DNA from: Planctomyces sp. | Lineage (GTDB): Bacteria > Planctomycetota > Planctomycetia > Planctomycetales > Planctomycetaceae | NCBI GenBank assembly: GCA_019636235.1 | Contig: JAHBXW010000002.1 | Location: 186,001 to 250,000 of the forward strand | DNA length: 64,000 nt | Reading direction: 5' to 3' | Shown: one piece after another, positions 42,900 to 52,219 of the stretch | How positions within the stretch are numbered: position 1 is the stretch's first letter | How the letters are laid out: every line of letters begins with the position of its first letter | Translations under genes and position numbers: made by a program | Notes under the pieces: model-generated | Databases searched by the model: none | What the model was told of the DNA's origin: nothing | The model's input: only the letters and a program-made list of their open reading frames with translations

Positions 42900-44308
42900 G
42901 CGGCGCTCCCCGCGGGCGACAACCCCAGCCAGCGCCGCACGCCCGGAATCCGGCACAGCACCAGCCGCTCAACCAGCAGCACGACGATCAACGACGCCCC
43001 GAACAGCGGCAGGTAGATGCCGAACAGGACGATCAGCAGCAACAATCCCGGCGAGCCGCCGGGGCGTTCCAAGGCCCGCGGCGCGCCCAGCCCCCCCGAA
43101 TCACGACGCTTCCACCACATCACGAGGCCGCTGACGCACAACAGCACCAGGCCGCCCGCCGTCATCAGCCCGAGAAGCTGATTCGGCCAGCCGAACAACC
43201 GTCCTTCGTGCGCTGCGATGCCGACGCCGACGACCCGATCGATGATGTGCCGGTCGCGGAAATCCTCGCGGCTGATGAGATCCCCGGTATCGCCATTGAC
43301 GACCAGGTTGACGCGTTTTGGGCGATTCGGCGTCATCGACTTCGCCGTCCATTCCGACGAGCCCCGCCTGGATGGGGGCGCGATGACGACGGGATGCTCG
43401 AGGTCCAAGGGCGCGACGGCCGCGGCGACCCGGTCGAACCCCGCCAGATCCGACGGCATCACGGCCCCGCGGCGCCGGCCTCCCCCTCCGTGTCCCGAGT
43501 GCCCCGCATGTTCGCCGCCCGCGCTCGCTCCATCGCTGCGGCCAAGCCGCTCGCTGCCCGTGGTCCAATCCTGCTGCGCGACGGCCGTCCCGGTGAGCTG
43601 CCGAACCGATTTGAAATACCCCCCCCAGAACTTCGCCCAGGGCAAACCGGTCGCCAGCAGAAACAGAGCCATCGCGGAAATCCAGAATCCGGACACGCTG
43701 TGCGCATCCCGCCACATCACGCGCGAACCCATCCGCAGCCGCGGGTACAGCACGCCCCCCAGCCCGCGCGACTGCCGCGGCCACCACAGGTACAGCCCGG
43801 TGACGATCATCAGAATCGTCCACGACGCCGCCAGTTCCACCAGGTTCGACCCCCGGTCCCCCATCAGCAGTTCGCCGTGCAGCCGGAACAGGAACCGCAT
43901 GAACCGTTCGTTTTCCGGAATCGTGTGCAGGATCGCGAGCGTTTCCGGATGCACGTAGACGCGGGTTGCGACGCCCTCGTGCTGCACCACCACCCGGCCC
44001 GCCGACTGCGGCGTTTCGGGGAGTTCGTAGCTGGCGGGAACCGACCCCGGAAACGCCTCCAGGGCCGCCCGGACCTGTGCCTCGGCCGGGGACCGGCTGC
44101 CGCTCAGCGCGTGCTGGTCGTAGGGCCGATCGATCCAGCGCTCGATCTCCGTTTTGAACAGGTACACCGCGCCGGTGAGCGACAGGACGATCACGAACGG
44201 CATGCAGAACAGGCTGGCGTAGAAGTGCCAGCGCCACACGGCCCGGTAGTCAAGCCAGGCCTTGCGGCGGGGAGCGGGTTCGGAAGCGGAGGGGGAGTCG
44301 TCGGTCAT
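42896..44308 (-). CDS. PepSY-associated TM (PepSY_TM) protein
   Basis: 470 aa with four or five membrane helices. The first, WRWHFYASLFCMPFVIVLSL, is the classical PepSY_TM opening (WH.Y...). A periplasmic region follows with a PepSY-like unit, then HGELLMGDRGSNLVELAASW, MWRDAHSVSGFW and FGWPNQLLGLMTAGGLVLLC. A His/Gly-rich loop (GGEHAGHSGHGGGG) sits mid-protein. PepSY_TM proteins occur with siderophore or iron reductase systems; heme ligation by the conserved His is proposed for the family. Together with the Cys-rich neighbour this hints at metal handling. Likely operon: Cys-rich, DUF1559, PepSY, lipoprotein. Confidence 0.9.
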   Translation of the reverse strand: MTDDSPSASEPAPRRKAWLDYRAVWRWHFYASLFCMPFVIVLSLTGAVYLFKTEIERWIDRPYDQHALSGSRSPAEAQVRAALEAFPGSVPASYELPETPQSAGRVVVQHEGVATRVYVHPETLAILHTIPENERFMRFLFRLHGELLMGDRGSNLVELAASWTILMIVTGLYLWWPRQSRGLGGVLYPRLRMGSRVMWRDAHSVSGFWISAMALFLLATGLPWAKFWGGYFKSVRQLTGTAVAQQDWTTGSERLGRSDGASAGGEHAGHSGHGGGGRRRGAVMPSDLAGFDRVAAAVAPLDLEHPVVIAPPSRRGSSEWTAKSMTPNRPKRVNLVVNGDTGDLISREDFRDRHIIDRVVGVGIAAHEGRLFGWPNQLLGLMTAGGLVLLCVSGLVMWWKRRDSGGLGAPRALERPGGSPGLLLLIVLFGIYLPLFGASLIVVLLVERLVLCRIPGVRRWLGLSPAGSAA

Positions 44309-44372
44309 GCGTCTCGGCAGTGCGTCGTGTCCGGAAGTCGAAGTCAGGCGTTGGGCGGAACGGCGGACGCGG

Positions 44373-45491
44373 TCAGAACTCGCCCAGCACTTCGCCGCCG
44401 CTGGCGCTGTGGAGGCCCTGATGCGTCGCGAGGCTGATGCTGTCGCTGAGGAATCGGACAGAGCCGTCGCCCATCAGGACGTGCGCTCCGCCGACGTGAT
44501 AGCTCCGCGGGGCGAAGAAGCCGGTGAAGTGCGTCACGACGTCCGGGATGCGGCTGTTGGGGGTGAGGTAGCCGTTGGTGAGCGTGTTCATCGCCCCGGG
44601 ATGAGCCCAGGAGATGCCGCGGCCGCGGATCGCGGCGCTCGACGCGCCGCGCCAGTTCGTCATCTGCGGCCAGACGACTTCCAGATTCGGGTTGGAGATC
44701 ACGCCGCTGGCGTTGTGAAACGCCGGCCACGGCCCCCCCGTCCCCTGCAGGCCCTGCACCGCCTGCAGCGCGGCGCTCACGCCTGTCGAGCCGTTCAGCG
44801 TCTTCTGATAGGGAAACTTCGGCAGCGTGCCGGCCGGCAGCACGACATCGTCGCCCGTGCTGCGCACCGACTCGCTCATGAACACGGTGTTCGATGTGCC
44901 GTCAGTGACGTCCCGCATCTTCGCGCGGGAGTTCTCGTAGATGATCCCGTCCGTCCGCCAGCGAAGGTCGTAGTTGGCCCCCGTGCCGCTGCCCATGCTG
45001 AGCATGTAGTTGTTGCCGCCGTAGACCGCTCCTCCGGCGCCGACATGCTGGCTGGGCGCGGGATCGCTCGGGCACAGCATGACCTCCAGCGGCATGGCGA
45101 ACGCCGCGGCGAACTGCGGATTCGGGACCAGGTTGTTGAACGGTCCGGTGAAACCGGGCTGCGTGAAGTCGAGCAGGTTCTGCAGGTTGGCCTGATCGAG
45201 GAACGGCAGCAGCCGCGCCTGGGCGGAGAAGCCCTGCGTGTTCGGCAGGTAGTTCTGCGCGTTGGCGAATGGGAAGCAGGTGAACGTCGCCTCGTAGTTG
45301 TGCAGCGCCAGGCCCAGCTGCTTCATGTTGTTCTTGCACTGCGTCCGCCGCGCGGCCTCGCGGGCCTGCTGGACAGCCGGCAGCAACAGCGAAATGAGAA
45401 TGGCGATGATCGCGATCACGACGAGCAGTTCGATGAGCGTGAAGCCGCGACGGCGTCGGGGAGACGCGTGATGCAGGGGCGGGCGGGGCAT
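44373..45491 (-). CDS. DUF1559 domain protein with prepilin-type N terminus
   Basis: 372 aa. The N-terminal RRRRGFTLIELLVVIAIIAI is a type IV prepilin/pseudopilin cleavage motif (G-FTLIE). It is followed by LLLPAVQQAREAARRTQCKN and the DUF1559 domain, ending with the diagnostic HVGGAHVLMGDGSVRFLSDS. DUF1559 proteins are massively expanded in planctomycetes and are thought to be secreted pseudopilin-like proteins of unknown role. It is the second gene of the minus-strand set, 64 bp before PepSY. No clear ribosome site is seen before ATG 45491. Confidence 0.95.
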   Translation of the reverse strand: MPRPPLHHASPRRRRGFTLIELLVVIAIIAILISLLLPAVQQAREAARRTQCKNNMKQLGLALHNYEATFTCFPFANAQNYLPNTQGFSAQARLLPFLDQANLQNLLDFTQPGFTGPFNNLVPNPQFAAAFAMPLEVMLCPSDPAPSQHVGAGGAVYGGNNYMLSMGSGTGANYDLRWRTDGIIYENSRAKMRDVTDGTSNTVFMSESVRSTGDDVVLPAGTLPKFPYQKTLNGSTGVSAALQAVQGLQGTGGPWPAFHNASGVISNPNLEVVWPQMTNWRGASSAAIRGRGISWAHPGAMNTLTNGYLTPNSRIPDVVTHFTGFFAPRSYHVGGAHVLMGDGSVRFLSDSISLATHQGLHSASGGEVLGEF

Positions 45492-45935
45492 GGGGCGACA
45501 GTCCGTTTTGGAATCCGGCGGCCGGAACCGCGCGGCGGGTGGGTGAGGGACGGTTTGCCAGGAACCGGACGCAGCGCCGAGCCTTTGCGGGAGAGAGCGA
45601 GTGCATCAGCCGCAGCGCTGCGCCGGGGTTCACGGATCGCGGCCTCGTCCATCAGGAGGTCGGATCCGGCATTCTTGATCGTCTGGCGATGCGCGAAGTC
45701 GCGCGAGGGCAGGGGGGCAGGCCGCCATCGGGAATCCTCGCTGCCGACGCGCGAGCCGGCAGCCTGAGAATCCCGCAACACAATGGCGGGGTCCCTGCGA
45801 AGAGCCGTCACACAGCCTTCAGCGGGACGCTGCGAGCCGGACATTCCCGGGCGACGAGCGGGCGCGCACGTCAACGGGCGTGGCGCGCAGCACCGGCCAG
45901 GGGACTCCAGCCCGGACGCCCGGGCTTGTGGCGGC
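45492..45935. other. 444-bp gap between the Cys-rich gene and the DUF1559 gene
   Basis: The short ORFs here are shadows extending from neighbours. I see no RNA gene, clear promoter or terminator. Its length means the DUF1559 gene probably has its own promoter. Confidence 0.5.
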
Positions 45936-46556
45936 TCAGACGGCCCGCGGCGGCGGAGAGGGAGGCGGAAGCGGAATCGATGAGAGCAGCAGGCTCTCCG
46001 GTGAGCAGACGCGCTCCGCCGGCTGCGGCGCGCCGATCAACTCACGCGCGGGCTGCTGGGGAATCGCGATCGAGAAGATGGACCAGCCCGCCGTCAGGCC
46101 CCGGCAGCGCAGCACGTCGCGGAACGCGATCCGGCCCCCCTGCAGTTGTTTGGCCTTCGACGACGCCGACTTGCGGCCGCACGTTCGGCAATCCGAGTCC
46201 GCTGAGGCCGTCTCGCAGCAGGTCGACGCCGACGATTCGCAGCGGTGCTGGCAGGTCGATCTGGCGGGCGCCAAGGAACAGGACTTCGGAGCGGCCGATT
46301 CCTGCAGCGCGACGGGCACGGCGCCGAGATGTTCTTTCGCCCAGGCGATGCGCTCCTCCCGGGTCGTGCAGCAGCAGCTCGTCCAGCACTGTTCCGCGTT
46401 CGCACATCCGCAGGCGCTGTGCATGCAGGGAAACGGGACGGACGTGTCCTTCTGGTCGTCCGGGGCGCGCAACGGCGACGGCAGCGGGAACTGAAGCAGC
46501 CCCAGCCAGAGCATCAAGACGCCCGCGAGGCGCCTGTTGAAAACCGTGCGTCGCAT
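45936..46556 (-). CDS. Cys-rich exported protein of unknown function
   Basis: 206 aa. A signal or anchor helix (RRLAGVLMLWLGLLQFPLP) is followed by a dense Cys block: PCMHSACGCANAEQCWTSCC, then C-TTREERIAWAKEH. A second Cys group (CQHRCESSASTCCETASADS, then DCRTCG) follows. The first block is a compact motif that I recall from other planctomycete hypothetical proteins, where it may bind metal or form disulfides. The start at 46556 is chosen because it places the hydrophobic segment at the N terminus; the frame back to 46907 is shadow. It is transcribed towards the DUF1559/PepSY genes. Confidence 0.7.
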   Translation of the reverse strand: MRRTVFNRRLAGVLMLWLGLLQFPLPSPLRAPDDQKDTSVPFPCMHSACGCANAEQCWTSCCCTTREERIAWAKEHLGAVPVALQESAAPKSCSLAPARSTCQHRCESSASTCCETASADSDCRTCGRKSASSKAKQLQGGRIAFRDVLRCRGLTAGWSIFSIAIPQQPARELIGAPQPAERVCSPESLLLSSIPLPPPSPPPRAV

Positions 46557-46761
46557 TCCGGGCAACCAGGAATAATTGCCCTCTCCCGCGGACCAGACTA
46601 ACCGAGCCCCCCGCGTCGTGTCACCCATGCGGCTGGAATTCCCGAATCCTGAAATCTGATGGCTCCCGAATCTCCCGGGCGGCTGGGTATAGTCGTGGCG
46701 TGGGCGTCGCCCGGGCGCCGACAGCGCCGCCGGGCAGGGCAATTCTGAAAGCGAGGAACTT

Positions 46762-47325
46762 ATGCAGTGCGTTTCACGATTCGGGGCCGCGATCTGCCTC
46801 CTGGTTCTGGCCGCCTCGACCGGGGCGCAGGAGGAATCACCGTTTCCGGGCGCCAAACCCCAGCCCGAACATGAGTGGCTGAAGAAGTTCGTGGGCGAAT
46901 GGGACACGTCGGCCGAGGCGTCGACCGGACCGGGCCAGCCGCCGTTGAAGTGTCAGGGAACGGAAGTCGTCCGGGCCATCGGCGAATTCTGGGTCGTCGC
47001 GGAGCTGCAGTCCGAGATGTTCGGCACGCCGATCACGGCCATCCAGTCGATCGGCTACGACTCCAAGTCGAAGGCCTTCATCGGCACCTGGCTGGATTCG
47101 TCGAACGAGCACCTCTGGAAGTACAAGGGGTCGCTGGACGACACCGGCAAGATCCTGACGCTGGAAGCCGAGGGGCCGAACATGCTGGTCCCCGGCGAGA
47201 CGAGCCTGTATCGCGACATCTACGAGTTCAAGAGCGCCGACCACATGGCGCTCAAATCGCAGATGCAGGGGCCGGATGGCGCATGGGTCACGTTCATGAC
47301 GGGCGAGGCCCGCCGCAAGAAGTGA
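46762..47325 (+). CDS. Exported DUF1579 family protein
   Basis: 187 aa. A signal peptide (MQCVSRFGAAICLLVLAAST) precedes the DUF1579 domain: EHEWLKKFVGEWDTSAEAS, IGEFWVVAELQSEMFGTPI and SIGYDSKSKAFIGTWLDSS. The fold is a lipocalin-like beta barrel and the function is unknown. GAGGAA is positioned before ATG 46762. A TATAGT hexamer at 46688-46693 may be a -10 element but has no convincing -35. Divergent from the Cys-rich gene. Confidence 0.9.
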   Translation: MQCVSRFGAAICLLVLAASTGAQEESPFPGAKPQPEHEWLKKFVGEWDTSAEASTGPGQPPLKCQGTEVVRAIGEFWVVAELQSEMFGTPITAIQSIGYDSKSKAFIGTWLDSSNEHLWKYKGSLDDTGKILTLEAEGPNMLVPGETSLYRDIYEFKSADHMALKSQMQGPDGAWVTFMTGEARRKK

Positions 47326-47553
47326 TCCGCGACGTGGCGGTCGCCGGGAGCTCGAACGCCCCGCGCATGGCGTCTCCCTGCCAGAGGCGTCCGTTCGCGG
47401 GGCGATTGCTCGCGCAGCGCCCCGCCCGCGCGCGCAACCAGCCCGGCATTGTTCCCGCGTCTCTCGGCACGGGGTACGATCGCCCCAGGATGAACGTCCG
47501 ACGTTTTCGGATGAGCCGCATCCGATCGCTGGCAGAGGCGAGGACCAGACCTG

Positions 47554-49293
47554 ATGGAGATGATTGCGATTGTCGGCCTGTCGGCCGTGACGCTGTTCGT
47601 CGCATACCGGACTTACGGTCGGCTGCTGCCGCGACTGTTCCGAATCGACCCCTATCGACCGACGCCGGCGAACGCCCAGCGCGACGACATCGACTACGTC
47701 CCCTGCGACCGGGGACCCCTCCTGGGCCAGCACTTCTCCGCGATCGCCGCCGCGGGGCCGATCGTCGGGCCGATCCTGGCCGGCGCGATGTTCGGCTGGC
47801 TGCCCGCGCTGCTGTGGATTCTGGTCGGGGCGATCTTCGTCGGCGGCGTCCACGATTTCGCCGCCCTGGTCGCGTCGATCCGGCACCGGGGCGATTCGAT
47901 CGCCGGCGTGGTCCGGAAGTATGTGAGCGGCCGCGCCTTCGTCCTGTTCCTGCTGTTCGTCTGGCTGGCCCTGGTCTACATCATCGTGGCTTTCACGGAC
48001 ATCACGGCGTCGGCGTTCGTGGGATTGATCGAATTGGAGGACGGCACGGAGGTTTCCGGAGCGGGCATCGCCAGTTCGTCGCTGATGTACCTGATTCTGC
48101 CGATCATCATGGGGCTGGTCGTGCGTTCGACGGGCCTGTCGATGGACCGCGCGACGCTGATTTTTCTGCCGTTGGTCGCGGTGTCGATCTGGGCCGGGCA
48201 GAAGATTCCGCTGGACATTGCGCCGGCGGTCCGTCTGCTGGGGATTGCTGGTCCGGAACACGAGGTCGTCCGCAAGACCTGGGACCTGCTGCTGCTGATC
48301 TATTGCTGCATCGCATCGGTCGTGCCGATGTGGCTGCTGCTGCAGCCGCGGGGCCAGCTGGGGGGCTATTTCCTGTATGCGGCGCTGGGAGCAGGGGCGC
48401 TGGGACTGATGATGGGCGGGCAGCCCATCAATCTGCCGGCCTTCAAGGGCTGGCAGGCGGAAAATGGCGATCTGCTGTTTCCGATGCTGTTCATCACGAT
48501 CGCCTGCGGGGCGTGCTCGGGATTCCATGCGCTGATCGCCTCCGGGACGACATCCAAGCAGCTCAAGACGGAATCCGACGCCCGACCAGTCGCCTACGGG
48601 GCCATGCTGCTCGAGGGCATGGTCGCCGTGGTGTCGCTGTGCTGCGTGATGATGCTGGCCCAGGACACTGAACTGGCTCGGAATCCGAAGCCGAACCTGG
48701 TGTACGCGCTGGGCATCGGACAGTTCCTGCAGGCCGTGAACCTGCCGATGACGCTGGGCGTGTCGTTCGCGCTGATGGCCTTCACGACGTTCATTTACGA
48801 CACCTTGGACGTGTGTACGCGGCTGGGGCGGTACATCATCCAGGAGCTGACAGGCCTGCGCGGTTCGGCCGGCAAATGGATCGGCACGCTGCTGACAGCG
48901 GGCGCGCCGGCCTACTTCCTGTTGACAACCGGCGTGGATGCGGGCGGGCGGCCGGCCTACATGCAGTTCTGGAGCCTGTTCGGCGCGAGCAATCAACTGC
49001 TGGCGGCGTTGACGCTGCTGGGCGTGACCGTCTGGCTGTGGAAGACGCGCGGGGCCTGGTGGGTGTGGCTGGTGACGGGCCTGCCGGCCGTGTGGATGTA
49101 TGCGATGAGCGGCTGGGCGCTGCGGGGCATCATCCGCAAGGAGTTCGCCTCATCGCCCGGGGGAACCGCGGTGGGCTGGACGGCGGCCATTCTGCTGGGG
49201 CTGGCGGGATTCATGTTGCTGGAGGCGGTGATCGCCGTGATGGGGCGGCGAATCGAACCGCCGGAGGCGTCGGCCGAGGCGGTCCCGGCGTGA
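47554..49293 (+). CDS. cstA: CstA family (carbon starvation protein) transporter
   Basis: 579 aa with about 14 membrane helices. The N-terminal pattern is diagnostic of CstA/BtsT: VAYRTYGRLLPRLFRID, then DIDYVPCDRGPLLGQHFSAI and AAAGPIVGPILAGAMFGW, and later IFVGGVHDFAALVASIRHRG. The family imports peptides and pyruvate under carbon limitation. At 579 aa this is shorter than E. coli CstA (about 700) and fits the compact form in many other phyla. GAGG lies upstream of ATG 47554. It stands alone between DUF1579 and the convergent PBP2 gene; no CstA-associated small protein is seen. Confidence 0.93.
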   Translation: MEMIAIVGLSAVTLFVAYRTYGRLLPRLFRIDPYRPTPANAQRDDIDYVPCDRGPLLGQHFSAIAAAGPIVGPILAGAMFGWLPALLWILVGAIFVGGVHDFAALVASIRHRGDSIAGVVRKYVSGRAFVLFLLFVWLALVYIIVAFTDITASAFVGLIELEDGTEVSGAGIASSSLMYLILPIIMGLVVRSTGLSMDRATLIFLPLVAVSIWAGQKIPLDIAPAVRLLGIAGPEHEVVRKTWDLLLLIYCCIASVVPMWLLLQPRGQLGGYFLYAALGAGALGLMMGGQPINLPAFKGWQAENGDLLFPMLFITIACGACSGFHALIASGTTSKQLKTESDARPVAYGAMLLEGMVAVVSLCCVMMLAQDTELARNPKPNLVYALGIGQFLQAVNLPMTLGVSFALMAFTTFIYDTLDVCTRLGRYIIQELTGLRGSAGKWIGTLLTAGAPAYFLLTTGVDAGGRPAYMQFWSLFGASNQLLAALTLLGVTVWLWKTRGAWWVWLVTGLPAVWMYAMSGWALRGIIRKEFASSPGGTAVGWTAAILLGLAGFMLLEAVIAVMGRRIEPPEASAEAVPA

Positions 49294-49724
49294 CCGGCGG
49301 CCGGTGCGTTCGATTTCCGCCGGGGACGTTGGCGCGACCCGCAGCGAGCGGACCGGCAGGAGGTCCGACAAGTCTCAAAGCTCCATTTTCGCGCCGGTCT
49401 CGTGATCGGTCCGGATTTCGCGAACAGGGTCTTGAGCCGCGTTTGCGACACGCTAGGATTGAAGGCGACGGCGGCAGGCGACTGCCGTTTGTCCGTGCCT
49501 CTGCGGTGCCCGAACACGGGCTGAGTTTTGTTGACCCTACAATCGTTCCGCAGGGGGCCGCTGGTTTGTCCGGCGCCGCGTCGATGCGGCAGGACGGTTC
49601 GTCCGCCCTGTCCGATGACGCAACCCGGGGATGCGGCTCCCACCTGAAACTGCGGGTCGAACAAAACAGCTCGAACGGCAACCAGCGGAGGTTTTTCTTT
49701 GCGCCCAGTGCGTCTCCCACGCTC
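49294..49724. other. 431-bp convergent gap after cstA
   Basis: No gene can be supported. The short ORFs are out-of-frame extensions of the PBP2 shadow. Some A/T-rich patches (TTTTGTTGACC near 49526, GGTTTTTCTTTG near 49688) might belong to transcript ends or a small RNA, but I cannot show either. Confidence 0.45.
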
Positions 49725-51941
49725 TCACTCCCCGCGCGCAACTGGCGCCGACGCTGCCGCCTGGGGACGTGAACCTCGAATGTGTCCCGTTTCGATCAAC
49801 GCCTCGATGAACTCCCGCGCCGCGGGACCCGCCGCAGCACCGCCGGAACCAGCGTGCTCCAGCATGACCACGAACGCGATCCGCGGCCGGTCCGCAGGCA
49901 CATAGCCGGCGAACCACGCGTGATCGGGACGCCCGCCCCCTGTTTCCGCCGTCCCCGTCTTCCCCGCGATCCGCACGCCCGGAACACGCACCGACGTCCC
50001 GGTGCCGCGCGCGTCCTCGACGACCCGCTCCAGACCTTCGCGAATGATGGCCAGCGTCCGCGGCGACAGCTCCGGAATCCGCGCGGGGGGCGGCGCTTCG
50101 TCCCGCACGTAGCCCGCGAGTTCGATTCCCGCCGCCGCCGGCGCTGATGCCGACGAACCCGGCTGAACGAATCGCGGCGTCACCAGCGTCCCGCCATTGG
50201 CGATGGCCGCCATCATCCGCGCCACCTGCAGCGGCGACGTCAGCAGCGTCGACTGGCCGATCGACAGTTGCAGCGCCGTGCTCTTCGTCGGCGCGGGCAA
50301 ACGCCCCTCCGCTTCGCCTGGAATGTCAGCGCCGGTCGGTGCGCCGAAGCCAAACCGTTCCGACCACAGGCGCAGCGGTCCGGGACCCATCTGGCGGGTT
50401 GTCTGAAAGAAAAACACGTTGCACGATTCGCAGAGTGCGTCCCCCAGCGTCACATCCCCATGGCTGGCGCCCGACTGCCGGAAGATCATGCAGCGCAGCT
50501 GGTCGGGGCGGTCGAGAAACCCCTGGCAGTGCAGCCGCGTCGCGCCATCCACCGTTCCGCTCTCCAGGGCGGCCACGGCGGTCAGCACCTTGTAGACCGA
50601 TCCCGGAGGCGCCGCCAGTTGCGTCACGCGGGGGAACAAAGGATGCCGCGGATCATCCAGGATCGACTGCCATTGATCGGCCGTCATCCGCATCGTGGCC
50701 GACAGATCCACCCTCGGCGCCGCGGCGGCGGCCACGATCTGCCCGGTCTCGATGTCGATCGCCACCAGCGTGCCCCCCTGGGGCGGCGGGTCGCTGGAGT
50801 CGGAATCCTCCGCGTCCTCCGCGGGGGCCAGCGCGGCATCCAGAATCCGTTCGGCCCGCCGCTGCAGCGATGATTCGAACGTCAGCGACACATCCTGGCC
50901 GTCGACCGGCTCGCGCAGCACCTGCGAGTCCACAACTTCCCGGCGCGAATTGTAGACCGTCCGCCGCAGACCCGGACGGCCGCGCAGCACGGAATCGTAG
51001 GCCCGCTCGATCCCGCTGACGCCCACCCGCTCCGGCAGCGCAGCAGAGCCGGCTGGTCCTTGCGCGGACTCGGCCTGCGAGTCCGACTGGCGGCGCAACC
51101 CGACAATGTGGGCCGCCAGATCCCCCGCCGGATACACGCGCTGCGAATGAATCCGCACGTCCGCCGCTGCGGGCGGATACGTCGAAGGGGACGATTGAAT
51201 CGCGGCCGCCACCGGGAATGGCACATCCAGCAGCAGCGGATGTTGTTCCAGTTCCTCTTTGAGAATGATCGGGTCCAGCCGCTCCCGGGCCGGCGGAGTC
51301 GTGAGTTCCCGGACCGTGATCCGCCACGCGCGCTCCCACAGAGGGAGACTCCGGTCCTCCGTTTCCGCCGCCGATGCGGCCGTTGACTCCGCCAGCCGCT
51401 CGTCCCGACGGCGCTCCACCGACGCGATCATGCGTTCGATCCGCGCCTGCAGCTGACCACGCAGCCGCGCCTCCTCGGCCTGCGAGATTCCGGCCAGCGT
51501 CCGCAGCGATTCCCAGAACCGCTTGCGATCCGCAAGCACCTGCTGCTCGGCCGTCGCGAGCGCGTCCGCATCGCGCCGCTGCGCCGGCGGCAGACGGGAT
51601 CGCGCCTGGTCGCGCAGCCAGGCGGCGTTTGGCGGCTCTTCGACCCAGCGATAATGCACGGCGATGTCGAACCGCGTGCGATCGAATGCGAGTTCCAGCC
51701 CGTCCGCCGACAGAATCCGCCCGTCCCGCGCCGGGATCGGCTCGAGCGCCGTCCGCGTTCGCTCGCTGGCGATCGTAAACCGCTCCAGCACGACATCCTG
51801 CAGGTGCCAGACCCGTCCCAGCACGGCGATGGCGAACAGCACCGCCATACCGAACAGCGCCGAGTGCCGCGCGGACGTGGACGCGCCGCGCGTCGCAGCA
51901 CGCGAACGGATGGCGCCGGCCGGCCGAGGCTGGTTCCGCAT
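49725..51941 (-). CDS. mrdA: Penicillin-binding protein 2-like transpeptidase
   Basis: 738 aa. An N-terminal membrane anchor (ALFGMAVLFAIAVLGRVWHL) is followed by the class B PBP dimerisation region (RDGRILSADGLELAFDRTRF) and the transpeptidase domain with all three active-site motifs: SVYK (Ser448-Lys451), SCN (506-508) and KTG (661-663, in IAGKTGTAE). The R-(D)GxI and the YxxxGxxxxxxVG (YPAGDLAAHIVG) features point to PBP2 of the elongation machinery. It crosslinks peptidoglycan in the periplasm. A 70-residue charged insertion (about 105-190) is larger than usual. No mreBCD or rodA neighbours are in the window. Confidence 0.9.
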   Translation of the reverse strand: MRNQPRPAGAIRSRAATRGASTSARHSALFGMAVLFAIAVLGRVWHLQDVVLERFTIASERTRTALEPIPARDGRILSADGLELAFDRTRFDIAVHYRWVEEPPNAAWLRDQARSRLPPAQRRDADALATAEQQVLADRKRFWESLRTLAGISQAEEARLRGQLQARIERMIASVERRRDERLAESTAASAAETEDRSLPLWERAWRITVRELTTPPARERLDPIILKEELEQHPLLLDVPFPVAAAIQSSPSTYPPAAADVRIHSQRVYPAGDLAAHIVGLRRQSDSQAESAQGPAGSAALPERVGVSGIERAYDSVLRGRPGLRRTVYNSRREVVDSQVLREPVDGQDVSLTFESSLQRRAERILDAALAPAEDAEDSDSSDPPPQGGTLVAIDIETGQIVAAAAAPRVDLSATMRMTADQWQSILDDPRHPLFPRVTQLAAPPGSVYKVLTAVAALESGTVDGATRLHCQGFLDRPDQLRCMIFRQSGASHGDVTLGDALCESCNVFFFQTTRQMGPGPLRLWSERFGFGAPTGADIPGEAEGRLPAPTKSTALQLSIGQSTLLTSPLQVARMMAAIANGGTLVTPRFVQPGSSASAPAAAGIELAGYVRDEAPPPARIPELSPRTLAIIREGLERVVEDARGTGTSVRVPGVRIAGKTGTAETGGGRPDHAWFAGYVPADRPRIAFVVMLEHAGSGGAAAGPAAREFIEALIETGHIRGSRPQAAASAPVARGE

Positions 51942-52219
51942 CGGTGCGATCAGCCCTCCTGGCGCAGATCGGAACCCGGAGACCGGGCGTTCCCGGGGAC
52001 CGCCTTCAGCGTCACGCGCCCGACCGGGCGCCGCGGACTGTCCATCCCTGGACCTCCCGAACCACGTTGCAAGACAGCGAAGAACGGCGGCTCGGAACGG
52101 ATTCGGACGCCGCCCGCCGTGGCCGGAATCCTATCAGGCCTCCCGCGGGTGGGGTCAACGGCAGCTCTGTGCGGCCGCGCATCGGGTTCGTCCCCGGCGT
52201 CCGGTCCGCTGAGCGACCG

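Noticed and set aside
46837-48996. 719-codon minus-strand ORF across the DUF1579 and cstA genes
   Set aside because: The plus strand encodes two clear families with ribosome sites; the antisense frame is low-complexity Arg/Gln/His.
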